From JANQHS01 sp965267505 (GTDB taxonomy: Bacteria > Bacteroidota > Bacteroidia > Cytophagales > CCMP332): a stretch of 64,000 nt of DNA. The stretch is from the NCBI GenBank assembly GCA_965267505.1, contig OZ254081.1, forward strand, positions 1,736,001 to 1,800,000. The letters are read 5' to 3'. The translations under genes and the position numbers were made by a program. A model generated the notes under the pieces. It was not told the origin of the DNA and made no database searches. It saw only the letters and a list, made by a program, of their open reading frames with translations. Below, piece after piece: positions 17,793-26,675 of the stretch (positions are counted from its first letter, which is position 1; the number at the start of each line of letters is the position of its first letter).

Positions 17793-20711
17793 TTAGAGGT
17801 TTGGGTCATTCCTTACCTCTATTCTTCCTTCGGTTTTTAAAGATCCTGTTCTAACTTCTACTCGATAGGAGCCTTCAAATGCTTCCGGGAAGAATAGCTT
17901 TTCAGGGAATAATTTGTTTCCATTTGAAAAGGATCCAAAATTGGAAACCATCCTTTTTCTTACCTGATTGAGTTGGTTCACATTTTTGCTGTCAACTTTT
18001 TTTAGGCTTTTGCTAATTTCCTTCAAGCTATCCGCCGCATAATAGGATCCGGGAACCTCAGCTTTTAAAACCTTTGCAACTTCTTCAAGTCTTTTCTTAT
18101 AATTTTCAAGACTATCGGTATGAAAAGGAAGGGAAAAATCCCATTCGAATCGATTCAGGCCTTTCTTTCCTTCGACCTTTTTCAGGTAATGGAATTTGGT
18201 ATTTCCCTCAAATACCCTGATCTCTACTGAGTCTTTAGGCTCTTCTTTCAGGTAGAAATTTACAAAGGCGGCGTTGGGAGGGTTTTCTCCTCTGAATTCA
18301 AATGCGGGTTGAGTTCTGCCATCGTAAACCTGGTACCAATGGGTGGCTTTTCTGGTGGAAGCCATGGAGATCCTTTTATTAAGGAATTTTTTATCCAGGT
18401 CTCGCAAGGGGCTAATATCATCCATTATCCAGATCGACCTTCCATGGGTCCCTGCAACAAGATCATGGTCCCTTGGATGGATCTTAAGGTCATGGATAGC
18501 AACAGTGGGCATATTTGCCATTAATGGAGTCCATGCTTCACCTCGATCATAGCTAAAACTTACACCGACCTCAGACCCAACAAAAAGAAGATCCTCATCG
18601 ATCCTATCTTCCCGGATAACATACAAACTATTGTCGGGGTCCAACCCGCTTGAAATATCCTTCCATGATTTTCCAAGGTCCTCAGTCATGAAGACATAAG
18701 GTTTCATATCATCGTACCGGTGATTATCAAGGGTTATGTAACATCTGTTAGGATCGTGGTTGGACGGTTCGATCCTGCTGATCCAGATCTTATTTTCTTT
18801 TCCGAAGATCTTTTTGCTTAGCTCTTTCCAGGTTTTGCCACCATCTTCCGATACATGCAATAATCCATCATCACTTCCTGCCCATAGTTGTCCTTTTTTA
18901 ATGGGTGACTCTGCAAGGCTTACAATTGTGAAATGATTTTCTCCACCTGTGACACTTCTGGTCAGGTATCCGGATTTACTGGGATTTCTTTTCTCAGGGT
19001 CGTTTCGAGTAAGGTCTTCGCTGATAATTTCCCAGCTATTCCCTTGGTCTTTTGATTTGAATACATGGTTTCCAGCAAAGTATACTGTCTTCTGGTCATG
19101 AGGTGAAAGGATCAGTGGGCTACTCCAATTGAACCTAAATTGGGGAGGAAGTAAAGGTTTGTCTAGAAATTCATAATAAAACCAATACTCTCCGGGATCA
19201 ATGGTATATGAAATGGGCGTTTCCTTGAATTTGGGATCAAAAAAGTCATTGAAATTTCTAATGTTTTCAGGGTTTGGGGTAATGTAATTATGCTCCCTGC
19301 TGCTTAGGTCAACTCTGGCTGCAAAACCAACATGATTTACGATGTATGCAGTATTATTATCATCCTTGTCGATCTGAGCATGGAACCCATCTCCTTCTCC
19401 TAACCAGGTATTGTGCCTGTTAAGGATACCTCGGTATTCTCTTGAATTACTCGGTCCGATCCAAAGGCTGTTATCCTGAAGCCCCCCCACTACCCGATAG
19501 GGGTCGCTCATATCTATTCCAATGGCATAGTACTGACCTACAGCCATGTTATTATGGGAAAGGAAGGACTTTCCTCCGTCAACACTTAATCGTAGACCCT
19601 GGTCGGTGCACAGGTACATTATATTGTTGTCGGTAGGTGAGATCCACATATCGTGATCATCTCCACCATCCGTTCTCCAGGATCTTCTTTTAAAGGTTTT
19701 TCCACCATCCCTGGAAATCCTAAAGTCTCTTGATACGATGTAGATATTGTTGGGATCAATTGGATCGATCTCTATCTGCCCATGGTAAAAGGGTCTTACG
19801 GCATGCTTGAATTTGAATTGCCAACTATCCCCTCCATCCTCGGAAAGATAAACACCTGAGCCTGGTTTTCCTTTAGGAAGATTTTCATCTGCCTCAATAG
19901 CCGCTGCAATAAGGTCAGGTTGGCTTAGACAGATGCTAAGGTCTATCATACCGGTATGTCCTTCTGGTAAACCTTTGCTAAGCTTTTTCCATGACTTTCC
20001 TCCGTCTGTACTTTTAAATAGACCGCCAGCTTCACCTCCCGAAGTGTACCAATGTGGTTCTCGAAGCCGGTGGTAGAACCCAGCGAAAACGATATCAGGA
20101 TTTCTCGGATCAAGGATCACCTCTGTACATCCAGTTTTTCCATCATCCGGGAGCCCTCCTCGAAGTTTTTCCCAGGTTTTCCCAGCATCTGTGGTCTTAA
20201 ATAGGCCTCTTCCACCAGAATAACCCCATAAATGCCCAACCGCCGCCGCATATGCGATGTTGGTATCTCTAGGGTGAAGAGCTATTTCAGCGATGTGATG
20301 GGTGCTTTTAAGTCCCATGTTTTTGAAGGTTTTTCCTCCATTCTTACTAAGGTAGATCCCATCACCCCAGCCGCTACTATTCCTATTTGCGGACTCTCCG
20401 GTTCCCACCCAAATAATGTTCGGGCTCTTGGGATGCATACTAACGGATCCAATGCTACCTGCTCCATATCGGTCAAATATGGGCTCCCAGGATATTCCCG
20501 CGTTGGATGATTTGAAAACTCCTCCCGATGCCGATGCCATAACGACCCGGCGGTAATCAGTCGGTAGTGCTTCAACCGCAGCAATCCTTCCCATCATGTT
20601 TGCTGGGCCAATATTCCTCCACCTCAGGTCCTGGGAAAGGTAATTGTCTTTTTTCTGGGCTGATCCTACGATTGGGAATCCCAGTATCAGAAGGAAATAA
20701 AGATATTTCAT
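17793..20711 (-). CDS. Exported VPS10/sortilin-like beta-propeller protein
   Basis: A 972-residue protein with a signal (MKYLYFLLILGFPIVGSAQ). It is filled with Asp-box/WD-like repeats (SSNAGISWEP, SKNGGKTFKN, TTDAGKTWEK, STDGGKSWKK, SEDGGDSWQF, SEDGGKTWKE) giving two seven- or ten-bladed propellers. It ends in a helical and Ig-like tail of about 180 residues (VRKRMVSNFGSF, YRVEVRTGSL). There is no T9SS C-terminal domain, unlike the convergent neighbour at 15.2-17.8 kb. Homologues in this phylum are long 'glycosyl hydrolase' or sortilin-like proteins without proven activity. Its ATG overlaps the stop of the upstream peptidase gene (TAATG), so both are one operon. Confidence 0.85.
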   Translation of the reverse strand: MKYLYFLLILGFPIVGSAQKKDNYLSQDLRWRNIGPANMMGRIAAVEALPTDYRRVVMASASGGVFKSSNAGISWEPIFDRYGAGSIGSVSMHPKSPNIIWVGTGESANRNSSGWGDGIYLSKNGGKTFKNMGLKSTHHIAEIALHPRDTNIAYAAAVGHLWGYSGGRGLFKTTDAGKTWEKLRGGLPDDGKTGCTEVILDPRNPDIVFAGFYHRLREPHWYTSGGEAGGLFKSTDGGKSWKKLSKGLPEGHTGMIDLSICLSQPDLIAAAIEADENLPKGKPGSGVYLSEDGGDSWQFKFKHAVRPFYHGQIEIDPIDPNNIYIVSRDFRISRDGGKTFKRRSWRTDGGDDHDMWISPTDNNIMYLCTDQGLRLSVDGGKSFLSHNNMAVGQYYAIGIDMSDPYRVVGGLQDNSLWIGPSNSREYRGILNRHNTWLGEGDGFHAQIDKDDNNTAYIVNHVGFAARVDLSSREHNYITPNPENIRNFNDFFDPKFKETPISYTIDPGEYWFYYEFLDKPLLPPQFRFNWSSPLILSPHDQKTVYFAGNHVFKSKDQGNSWEIISEDLTRNDPEKRNPSKSGYLTRSVTGGENHFTIVSLAESPIKKGQLWAGSDDGLLHVSEDGGKTWKELSKKIFGKENKIWISRIEPSNHDPNRCYITLDNHRYDDMKPYVFMTEDLGKSWKDISSGLDPDNSLYVIREDRIDEDLLFVGSEVGVSFSYDRGEAWTPLMANMPTVAIHDLKIHPRDHDLVAGTHGRSIWIMDDISPLRDLDKKFLNKRISMASTRKATHWYQVYDGRTQPAFEFRGENPPNAAFVNFYLKEEPKDSVEIRVFEGNTKFHYLKKVEGKKGLNRFEWDFSLPFHTDSLENYKKRLEEVAKVLKAEVPGSYYAADSLKEISKSLKKVDSKNVNQLNQVRKRMVSNFGSFSNGNKLFPEKLFFPEAFEGSYRVEVRTGSLKTEGRIEVRNDPNL

Positions 20712-22369
20712 TAGTTCAGGCCAAGAACGTCAGCTCCTTGTTTGAAGACTATATCCTTGGGAATTCCCATGGAATTAATCTTGTCCAGGCTTGCTTTCAA
20801 ATCCGGACCTACCATTCCATAGCCTTCAAACAACGAAGCAACGCCCTCATAATTCCCGTCTCCCTGAAGAACCAATAAATCTTTAGATAGATCGGTCATT
20901 GCTTGCTGGAACTCATCGAAGTTTACAGAATACTTGCCTGAAGATTCATCAAAACTAAAGGCGTTTTTCTCCTTGAAATAATTGAAGCGAATCATGTTGG
21001 CCTGACCGTGAGCTGATGTTGAACCAAACCTGGAAGACCTAAATATTCCTGCAAGAAAGGTTACATAATAATCCATTAGGTTGTCATTTTCCAACTCTCC
21101 CCTCTTTGCCAATTCAGTTACCATATAAAGTCCCAGAATATCTGCCTTTCCTTCTTCAATTGCGCTTGATTTTTCTTTCAATGCCTTCCTAACAGTAGAT
21201 GAACCATCAATGGTATTTTTTATTCCAAGACCATGAGCAACCTCATGAAACATGGTGTTTGCGAAGAATGCATCAAACGTAATGTGCTGTCTTTGTTCGG
21301 GGTCGATTAAAACATCAGCTATAGGGACCAGGATCTCATCAAATTTGGCCTTCATTGAGTTTTTTAGCTGTAGCCTTCTGGTTCCTTTGTTTAATTGAAT
21401 TTCCTCATCATTTGGGAGATTTATTGCAATGGTTTTTGAACCCGAGTTGCAATCTCCTGCATAGTAAACCACATCATACGCATTTAAATCTGAATTGCTA
21501 CCGGGCTTTTCTTGTTTATAAGCTTCATCTACGGGTAAGCCTTCCTGTAGTTCAGGAAGAAAGGAAGCATATTTCTCAAGTTTCTTACTCCAATCCAGAT
21601 CTTTTATCAGAACATATGCTTCAAACGCAGCTTTGTAATTGTATTTCTGGTCTTCATAGTTCTCAATAGGGCCAATCACAACATCAATTGGATTGGTCTT
21701 CATGTCCATCCAGGCATTATCAGAGTTTTTATAGTTGTCTTTTAAAAGATCTTCAGACCTTGCAGAAAGGTATTCTTTAAAGCCCGGATCCTCAGCCAAT
21801 TCTGATGCTTGTTTCAAAAGCTCAGAAGCTTGGGTCAATTCTTCATTGAATTCTTGGCTATAGGGGACCACCTGAAGACTTCCAGATTCATCCCTTCTTA
21901 CCACACTATATAGGCTGGATTTCATGTCATCATCTAGGGCATCAAATTCTTCTTGCGTCATATCCTCGGGATAGAAAGTTGCTCCCAATGGTTTTTGGTC
22001 AATTCCTTCTACGAAAGATTGATTACCATCCAACCTGTCCCATGGGCCGTAATTGATCTCGATAAATCTTTTTAAGTCAGGGTCTGAAACCTGACCCAGG
22101 ATTGCTTCTCTATCGCCATACGACTGTTTCCAGAAAAGTCCATCCATAATTTCAGCAGCCTGGATCAATAGCTTTATCATTTGCTTTTGTCCATCTGACA
22201 GGTGTGAAAGGTCACTAGTGAGAGCTACCTCCTTGTATTCTTTGACTTTTGCACTCATGTCGATTTTTGCTTTTAGCTCGATATTCTCCTCCTGCTTTTC
22301 TTCAGGGGCCGAGCATTGGGTAAATGAAACAATTACGAGTAGCGCAAAAAGTAGAAAGATTCGGTTCAT
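20711..22369 (-). CDS. M49-like zinc peptidase (dipeptidyl-peptidase III superfamily), lipoprotein
   Basis: I start it at 22369 (MNRIFLLFALLVIVSFTQC, lipidated Cys19); the longer open frame adds 44 improbable residues. The mature part of about 530 residues carries HEVAHG near residue 373 and EEGKAD near residue 404. Together these give two histidines and one glutamate as zinc ligands plus the catalytic Glu, in the arrangement of M49 peptidases. M49 normally has HExxGH; here the spacing is HExxH, as in the bacterial offshoot family annotated as zinc hydrolases or peptidase M49. It probably removes dipeptides from short peptides in the periplasm. The next gene's ATG overlaps its stop by one base. 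Confidence 0.8.
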   Translation of the reverse strand: MNRIFLLFALLVIVSFTQCSAPEEKQEENIELKAKIDMSAKVKEYKEVALTSDLSHLSDGQKQMIKLLIQAAEIMDGLFWKQSYGDREAILGQVSDPDLKRFIEINYGPWDRLDGNQSFVEGIDQKPLGATFYPEDMTQEEFDALDDDMKSSLYSVVRRDESGSLQVVPYSQEFNEELTQASELLKQASELAEDPGFKEYLSARSEDLLKDNYKNSDNAWMDMKTNPIDVVIGPIENYEDQKYNYKAAFEAYVLIKDLDWSKKLEKYASFLPELQEGLPVDEAYKQEKPGSNSDLNAYDVVYYAGDCNSGSKTIAINLPNDEEIQLNKGTRRLQLKNSMKAKFDEILVPIADVLIDPEQRQHITFDAFFANTMFHEVAHGLGIKNTIDGSSTVRKALKEKSSAIEEGKADILGLYMVTELAKRGELENDNLMDYYVTFLAGIFRSSRFGSTSAHGQANMIRFNYFKEKNAFSFDESSGKYSVNFDEFQQAMTDLSKDLLVLQGDGNYEGVASLFEGYGMVGPDLKASLDKINSMGIPKDIVFKQGADVLGLN

Positions 22370-22408
22370 TTTTTTTGGGTTTAGCTCCCAAAAGTGCAAA
22401 GAATAAGG

Positions 22409-22426
22409 CTTTGGAAAAAACCAAAG
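22409..22426. promoter_or_regulatory. Inverted repeat in the divergent M49/PAP2 promoter region
   Basis: CTTTGG and CCAAAG form a perfect 6-bp repeat around six A residues (plus strand), within the 134-base gap between the M49 peptidase start (22369) and the PAP2 start (22504). On the minus strand TTTG, then about 20 bases further TATTCTTTG, resembles the phylum's promoter elements and would drive the peptidase operon. Regulatory meaning is inferred. Confidence 0.3.
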
Positions 22427-22503
22427 AAAATTTTCAGACCTTTGACAATTGAACTTTTTCGGCTTCGTTACGATTTCTAATTGTATCTTCTGAGACAGCA
22501 TTG

Positions 22504-23385
22504 ATGAAATTGGGTTTCTGCATCTTTCTTATTGGGCTCCAAATGACAGGATTGGAGTGCCTTGCAAAAGGCGATGCGGGGAAGCAGAAAGGTAAATGTG
22601 GACTTTGTATCCACAAGGAGCATTCGGCTCCGGCACCATATCATTTTTCTTTCAAAAGGGAGTTGCCCTATCTGGTTACCGGTGTAGGCTTAACTGTTTC
22701 AAGTCTGGTACTTCAAAACAACAATCCAATAAAACCCTACAAGGAACATGAGCTTGAGTTTCTTGATAGAAACGATGTCAATTCCTTCGACAGACCAGCG
22801 ACTTATAATTGGAATCCTCGAGCTGCCCAAACCAGCGATATCGTTAGAACTGGGGTGGTACTTCTACCAGCGATCTTTTTGGCAAACCATCATACCCGGC
22901 AGGATTTTGGAGCCCTGTTGGTAATGGCTCTTGAGGTAGGGACTATTAATTATGGTTTGACAACCACGGTGAAGAACATGGTTAATCGTTTCAGACCCTT
23001 TGTTTATAATGAAGAGGCTCCATTAGAAGATCGTACAGGAAGTGAATCAAGGTTATCCTACTATTCGGGTCACACTTCGCATACAGCAGCTTTCTCCTTC
23101 TTTTTTGCCAAGGTGATCCATGACTACCATCCTGATATGGGAAAGGGCTCCAATATGGCATTATGGAGTTTTGCTGCAGTAATTCCGGCGATCACAGGAT
23201 ACCTAAGATTCGAAGCAGGCAAACATTACCCAACGGACATCATGTCAGGTTATGTGTTAGGAGCATTGACCGGAGTCCTGGTTCCCCATTTTCATAAAAA
23301 ACCCTTGATAAAATCCACTTCCTTGAAAATAAGCCCTGTTTTTTTCGCTGGCTCCACAGGTTTACATCTGAACCTGAAATTCTAA
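22504..23385 (+). CDS. PAP2 family phosphatase, exported
   Basis: A 293-residue acid phosphatase of the PAP2/type 2 phosphatidic acid phosphatase superfamily. A signal or first membrane helix opens the protein. The three-part active site is complete: KNMVNRFRPFVYN (motif 1 with Lys and Arg), YYSGHTSHTAAF (motif 2 with the catalytic His) and RFEAGKHYPTDIMSGY (motif 3 with the nucleophilic His and Asp). Such enzymes remove phosphate from lipid phosphates or undecaprenyl pyrophosphate at the outer face of the inner membrane or in the periplasm. A second PAP2 protein of similar layout is encoded at 56.1-56.9 kb. The start is ATG 22504, next to a TTG at 22501. Confidence 0.9.
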   Translation: MKLGFCIFLIGLQMTGLECLAKGDAGKQKGKCGLCIHKEHSAPAPYHFSFKRELPYLVTGVGLTVSSLVLQNNNPIKPYKEHELEFLDRNDVNSFDRPATYNWNPRAAQTSDIVRTGVVLLPAIFLANHHTRQDFGALLVMALEVGTINYGLTTTVKNMVNRFRPFVYNEEAPLEDRTGSESRLSYYSGHTSHTAAFSFFFAKVIHDYHPDMGKGSNMALWSFAAVIPAITGYLRFEAGKHYPTDIMSGYVLGALTGVLVPHFHKKPLIKSTSLKISPVFFAGSTGLHLNLKF

Positions 23386-23449
23386 TTCACTTTTTGCTGT
23401 TGTGTTTCGGCATTTGCATGGTCTTTGAAGAAGTGAGACCTGTTTGAGT

Positions 23450-24514
23450 ATGGAAAAATATTTATACCTGATCGCTGACATAAGTGGCTTCACAAAGTTT
23501 GTGAAGCAAACAGAGATCGATCATAGCAGTCATATCATCTCAGAATTATTAGAGCTCCTCTTGGAGCAAAATGAGATCGGTCTGGAATTGGCTGAAATAG
23601 AAGGAGATGCCCTTTTTCTTTATAAAAAAGAACCTGGTAACGATATTGATGCTCTGATGAAGCAGATCGAAAAAATGTTTCTTGCCTTTCATCAGCATTT
23701 AAAGGTTTACGAGCGAGATAGGATTTGTCATTGCGGAGCATGTTCTACAGCCAATAGCCTTGGACTCAAATTCATCATTCATTTAGGGGAGGGATTGCTA
23801 CGCGAGATTGGGGGCAAGAAGCAGTTGATGGGAATTGATGTTACGGTGGTCCATAGATTAACAAAGAACCCTATTGATCATAAGGAGTATGTGTTGTTAA
23901 GCGGGACTGAAAATTCATCGTTGGGTAAAATTCCAACTGAGTGTTTTTCGGAGAAGAAACAGGAAGGTGCTGCCAGTTATGATGAGCTGGATGAAATTCA
24001 GTATTGTTTTTTCCCCCTTGAGAAATTAGTGGGGCAAATTCCCGAACCTCCTGCAAGAAGGTCAAATATTGAGAAGGTTGAAAATCCCATTAAGGTGGAG
24101 ATAGAGATTGATCGACCTATGATGGATGTACATCAGAAGCTGATAGACCTTAATTTGAGAGGAGACTGGAAAGCGAAATCTGCTGGGGAATATGAATTAC
24201 CTGAGCGAATAGGAACCCAGCATTATTGTGTGATACCCCAGGGAAGGGCGTTGGTAGAAGTCGTTGAAGCAGATTTCGAAAATGACAAGATCCTTTACGT
24301 GGAGAAATTTGAAAAGACCGGATTATTGGCACCGGAGTCAACCGAGATCTTCGTTCTAGAACCGATCGATTCTAAATCCTGTAGGTTGGTTTACGAAGCC
24401 CATCCAAAAGTAAATGGGGCCCTTGGCTTCATCCTTAAGAATCTTCTTGGTTCTGTTTCAAAAAGGTCACTTTTGAAATTCAAAAAGCTTAGCGAAGATC
24501 TAATACCAGCTTAA
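23450..24514 (+). CDS. DUF2652 (degenerate class III cyclase-like) fused to an SRPBCC domain
   Basis: A 354-residue protein. The first half is DUF2652, which looks like a diverged class III nucleotidyl cyclase: LIADISGFTKFV keeps the first metal Asp (Asp10) and EIEGDALFLY keeps the second (Asp53). The stretch GIDVTVVHRL matches the place where cyclases have G-D-x-V-N-x-A-x-R-L, retaining Arg but with Thr where the transition-state Asn should be. A CHCGAC cluster near residue 95 could bind a metal. The C-terminal half (about residues 208-340) is an SRPBCC/START-like ligand-binding domain. Activity as a cyclase is doubtful. It converges with the HD-PycTM gene and overlaps it by 4 bases. Confidence 0.78.
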   Translation: MEKYLYLIADISGFTKFVKQTEIDHSSHIISELLELLLEQNEIGLELAEIEGDALFLYKKEPGNDIDALMKQIEKMFLAFHQHLKVYERDRICHCGACSTANSLGLKFIIHLGEGLLREIGGKKQLMGIDVTVVHRLTKNPIDHKEYVLLSGTENSSLGKIPTECFSEKKQEGAASYDELDEIQYCFFPLEKLVGQIPEPPARRSNIEKVENPIKVEIEIDRPMMDVHQKLIDLNLRGDWKAKSAGEYELPERIGTQHYCVIPQGRALVEVVEADFENDKILYVEKFEKTGLLAPESTEIFVLEPIDSKSCRLVYEAHPKVNGALGFILKNLLGSVSKRSLLKFKKLSEDLIPA

Positions 24515-25704
24515 GAGGTGCCGTATATCACAAAAGCTACTATATAACTCATAATGGCTATTGCAAAGCCATACATGAATATGGTGTAGGCGATTCTGAG
24601 GTTCCGGTACTTTTTCCCAAGGATCACTCCCAGGTAATAAATGTCCTTGATCATACTGGAATATAGATAATCACTGTCCTTGATCATTTCCTGCATTCCC
24701 CAATCGAAATCATCAAGGCTGACTCGATGAAAATTTCCAAAGAATAGTAGGTTGGTCCTTTTTGCTCTGATGTCTTCCCTGGTAAACTTGCCTGAAGAGA
24801 TGTTTGGTCTCGTTGCTCGGATTGCAAAAATTATGGTGGTAAGGCACACAGCCACCAGGATCAGAGTTGGTATGATCAGGTAGGGGTCTCCTTCAAGTTT
24901 TCTAATTAACATTGACACGATCAGGGAAAGCATAATAGCATTTACCGAGATCATAATATTGGCTTTATTATCCGCCATGTTTGATAACTCAAGATGATTC
25001 CTTGAGGTAATTCGGAACATGGTTTCTCGGCCCCTATCGGGTTTGATCTTGGGGTTAACTTTTTCCTCCTTTTTGGGAGCTTTTTTTTCATCTTCCATTT
25101 CCCTTAAAGCTTTTTTGGTGTCTTCCAGATTTTTCAATTTTCCTTTTTCCAATACATCCTTCCCATAATCAGTTTGGTACTTATGTTTTGAAAGGAATTC
25201 AATTCCCATTTTCATCCACTCCTTCTTTTTGAGCTTCCTATTAAAAACAGTCTGGTATTCCTTTTTGACGTTTTGAGATTGACTTAGGTAGGCGTCAGTA
25301 GCCAAATGAAAAAGATCGGCATCTACCAGGACCTTTTCCAATTCCGTTTTCGGATCTGAACCCATTTTTGTGGCCAGGATACATCCTCTTATCCTTTTAA
25401 TTGATTCAGAATCGATGCTCCTGAGGCTTAAAAACTCTTCCATGATCCGACAACTTTCTTCCTCATGGTTTTCGGGCCCCTTGGCATAACCCAAATCATG
25501 AAACCAAGCCGCGGCAATAATTTCATTTTGCTCATCTTGGGAGTATTCACAGTGCTTCATGATCTCCTTAGCTGCTTCTACCACTCGTTCAGTGTGTTCA
25601 AGAGAATGATAGACATAGGTATCCGGCACATTAGCCTTGTGGTATTCTTGAGAGTAACTTGAGATCTCTTCAAGAAGAGCAGAATCTAGTTTCTTTGAAT
25701 CCAT
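24511..25704 (-). CDS. HD-domain phosphohydrolase fused to a PycTM-type membrane module
   Basis: A 397-residue protein. The N-terminal HD domain has YHSLEHTERVV (His33, His37), AAWFHDLGYAK (His69-Asp70), His80 in a NHEEES segment, and VLVDADLFHL (Asp128/Asp130), so the metal site appears complete. A charged linker (about 185-225) leads to a domain that begins RNHLELSNMADNKAN and contains three membrane helices, the pattern of the Pycsar system effector PycTM (DUF5706-type). HD proteins of this kind hydrolyse phosphate esters or nucleotides. PycTM effectors respond to cyclic pyrimidine nucleotides in phage defence, but no pyrimidine cyclase of that kind is adjacent. HD-PycTM fusions also occur widely in this phylum without defence context. 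Confidence 0.85.
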   Translation of the reverse strand: MDSKKLDSALLEEISSYSQEYHKANVPDTYVYHSLEHTERVVEAAKEIMKHCEYSQDEQNEIIAAAWFHDLGYAKGPENHEEESCRIMEEFLSLRSIDSESIKRIRGCILATKMGSDPKTELEKVLVDADLFHLATDAYLSQSQNVKKEYQTVFNRKLKKKEWMKMGIEFLSKHKYQTDYGKDVLEKGKLKNLEDTKKALREMEDEKKAPKKEEKVNPKIKPDRGRETMFRITSRNHLELSNMADNKANIMISVNAIMLSLIVSMLIRKLEGDPYLIIPTLILVAVCLTTIIFAIRATRPNISSGKFTREDIRAKRTNLLFFGNFHRVSLDDFDWGMQEMIKDSDYLYSSMIKDIYYLGVILGKKYRNLRIAYTIFMYGFAIAIMSYIVAFVIYGTS

Positions 25705-25820
25705 TTATTGAGCAGCGTATTGGATGCTAACGGAGCTTAATTATTTTTACTAAAGTTAGAGAAACGAACTAAAATCCCATTCAATTGCAATTGGCGTTTT
25801 CTATTGCTGTTTTCCCTCTT

Positions 25821-26675
25821 ATGAATTTGATGCTTTTCATTCAGCTGTTTCTTTTTGTCTCCTGCCTTGGTTCCCCTAAAGAAATGAAGGTACTTGGAAA
25901 GAAGATCCCCTACAGTTTGGATGAACCATCGACTAAATTTATTATGGGCTGGGAGCTAACCGAGATTTCCGGATTGTCCATGGATGGAGACAAAAATATT
26001 GCTTGCGTCCAGGATGAAGACGGTGTTATTTTTATTTACGATCCCCTCAAAAAGGAGGTTGTTGAGAGGATAAAATTTGGAAAGCCTGGGGACTATGAAG
26101 GCGTTGAAAAAGTAGGAAATTCCTATTTTGTTTTGGAAAGCAATGGGAACCTGACGAAGGTTGAAAAGCTTGAATCTGGCATTGAGGCCAAATCAATCGA
26201 GACACCAATGAGCCATAAGAATGATATGGAAGGAATGGGTTTTGAAAGGGGAAGCCTAACACTTGCTACCAAGGGAAAGGGATACATTGGAAACAATGAA
26301 AAGAAAGGAAAAGGAATATATGCTTTTGACCCGGGAAGGGAAATGTTGGAAAAAGACCCAAAATATTGGCTAAGCTCAAAAAAGATCAATAAGTTTTTTG
26401 AAAAACAGGGTGAAAAGAAATGGGATGGATCCATAGGAATTTCTGGAATAGCTTTTCATCCGGTTGAAAAACTTAGCTATTTGATCTCTTCTGAGGGAAA
26501 ATTTTTGATCGTAATGAACCTTCAGGGCTCAATTTTGAGCTTCGCTAAGCTTCCTCGAAAGATCTTCAAGCAACCGGAGGGAATTTGCTTTTCAAAGGAT
26601 GGCACCATGTTCATCAGCAATGAAGGAAGAGAAGGGGCTGGAAATATTTTAAAGTTTCAATATGAAATCCCATAG
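25821..26675 (+). CDS. SdiA-regulated domain beta-propeller lipoprotein
   Basis: A 284-residue lipoprotein. I start at the ATG at 25821, which opens on a lipoprotein signal (MNLMLFIQLFLFVSC); earlier TTG codons only lengthen it. The body is a six-bladed propeller of the SdiA-regulated/phytase-like type, with ELTEISGLSMDGDKNIACVQD, YEGVEKVGNSYFVLESNG, MEGMGFE, GISGIAFHPVEKLSYLIS and QPEGICFSKDGTMFISNEG. Related propellers bind Ca2+ or phosphate compounds, but the active-site set for phytase is not evident. Its 3' end overlaps the next gene by 14 bases, so the two are co-translated and probably act together in the envelope. Confidence 0.82.
   Translation: MNLMLFIQLFLFVSCLGSPKEMKVLGKKIPYSLDEPSTKFIMGWELTEISGLSMDGDKNIACVQDEDGVIFIYDPLKKEVVERIKFGKPGDYEGVEKVGNSYFVLESNGNLTKVEKLESGIEAKSIETPMSHKNDMEGMGFERGSLTLATKGKGYIGNNEKKGKGIYAFDPGREMLEKDPKYWLSSKKINKFFEKQGEKKWDGSIGISGIAFHPVEKLSYLISSEGKFLIVMNLQGSILSFAKLPRKIFKQPEGICFSKDGTMFISNEGREGAGNILKFQYEIP

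Noticed and set aside
23450..25704. A complete Pycsar phage-defence system
   Set aside because: The genes are convergent, not one operon; the cyclase-like domain is degenerate at the transition-state Asn; and no other defence genes are nearby.
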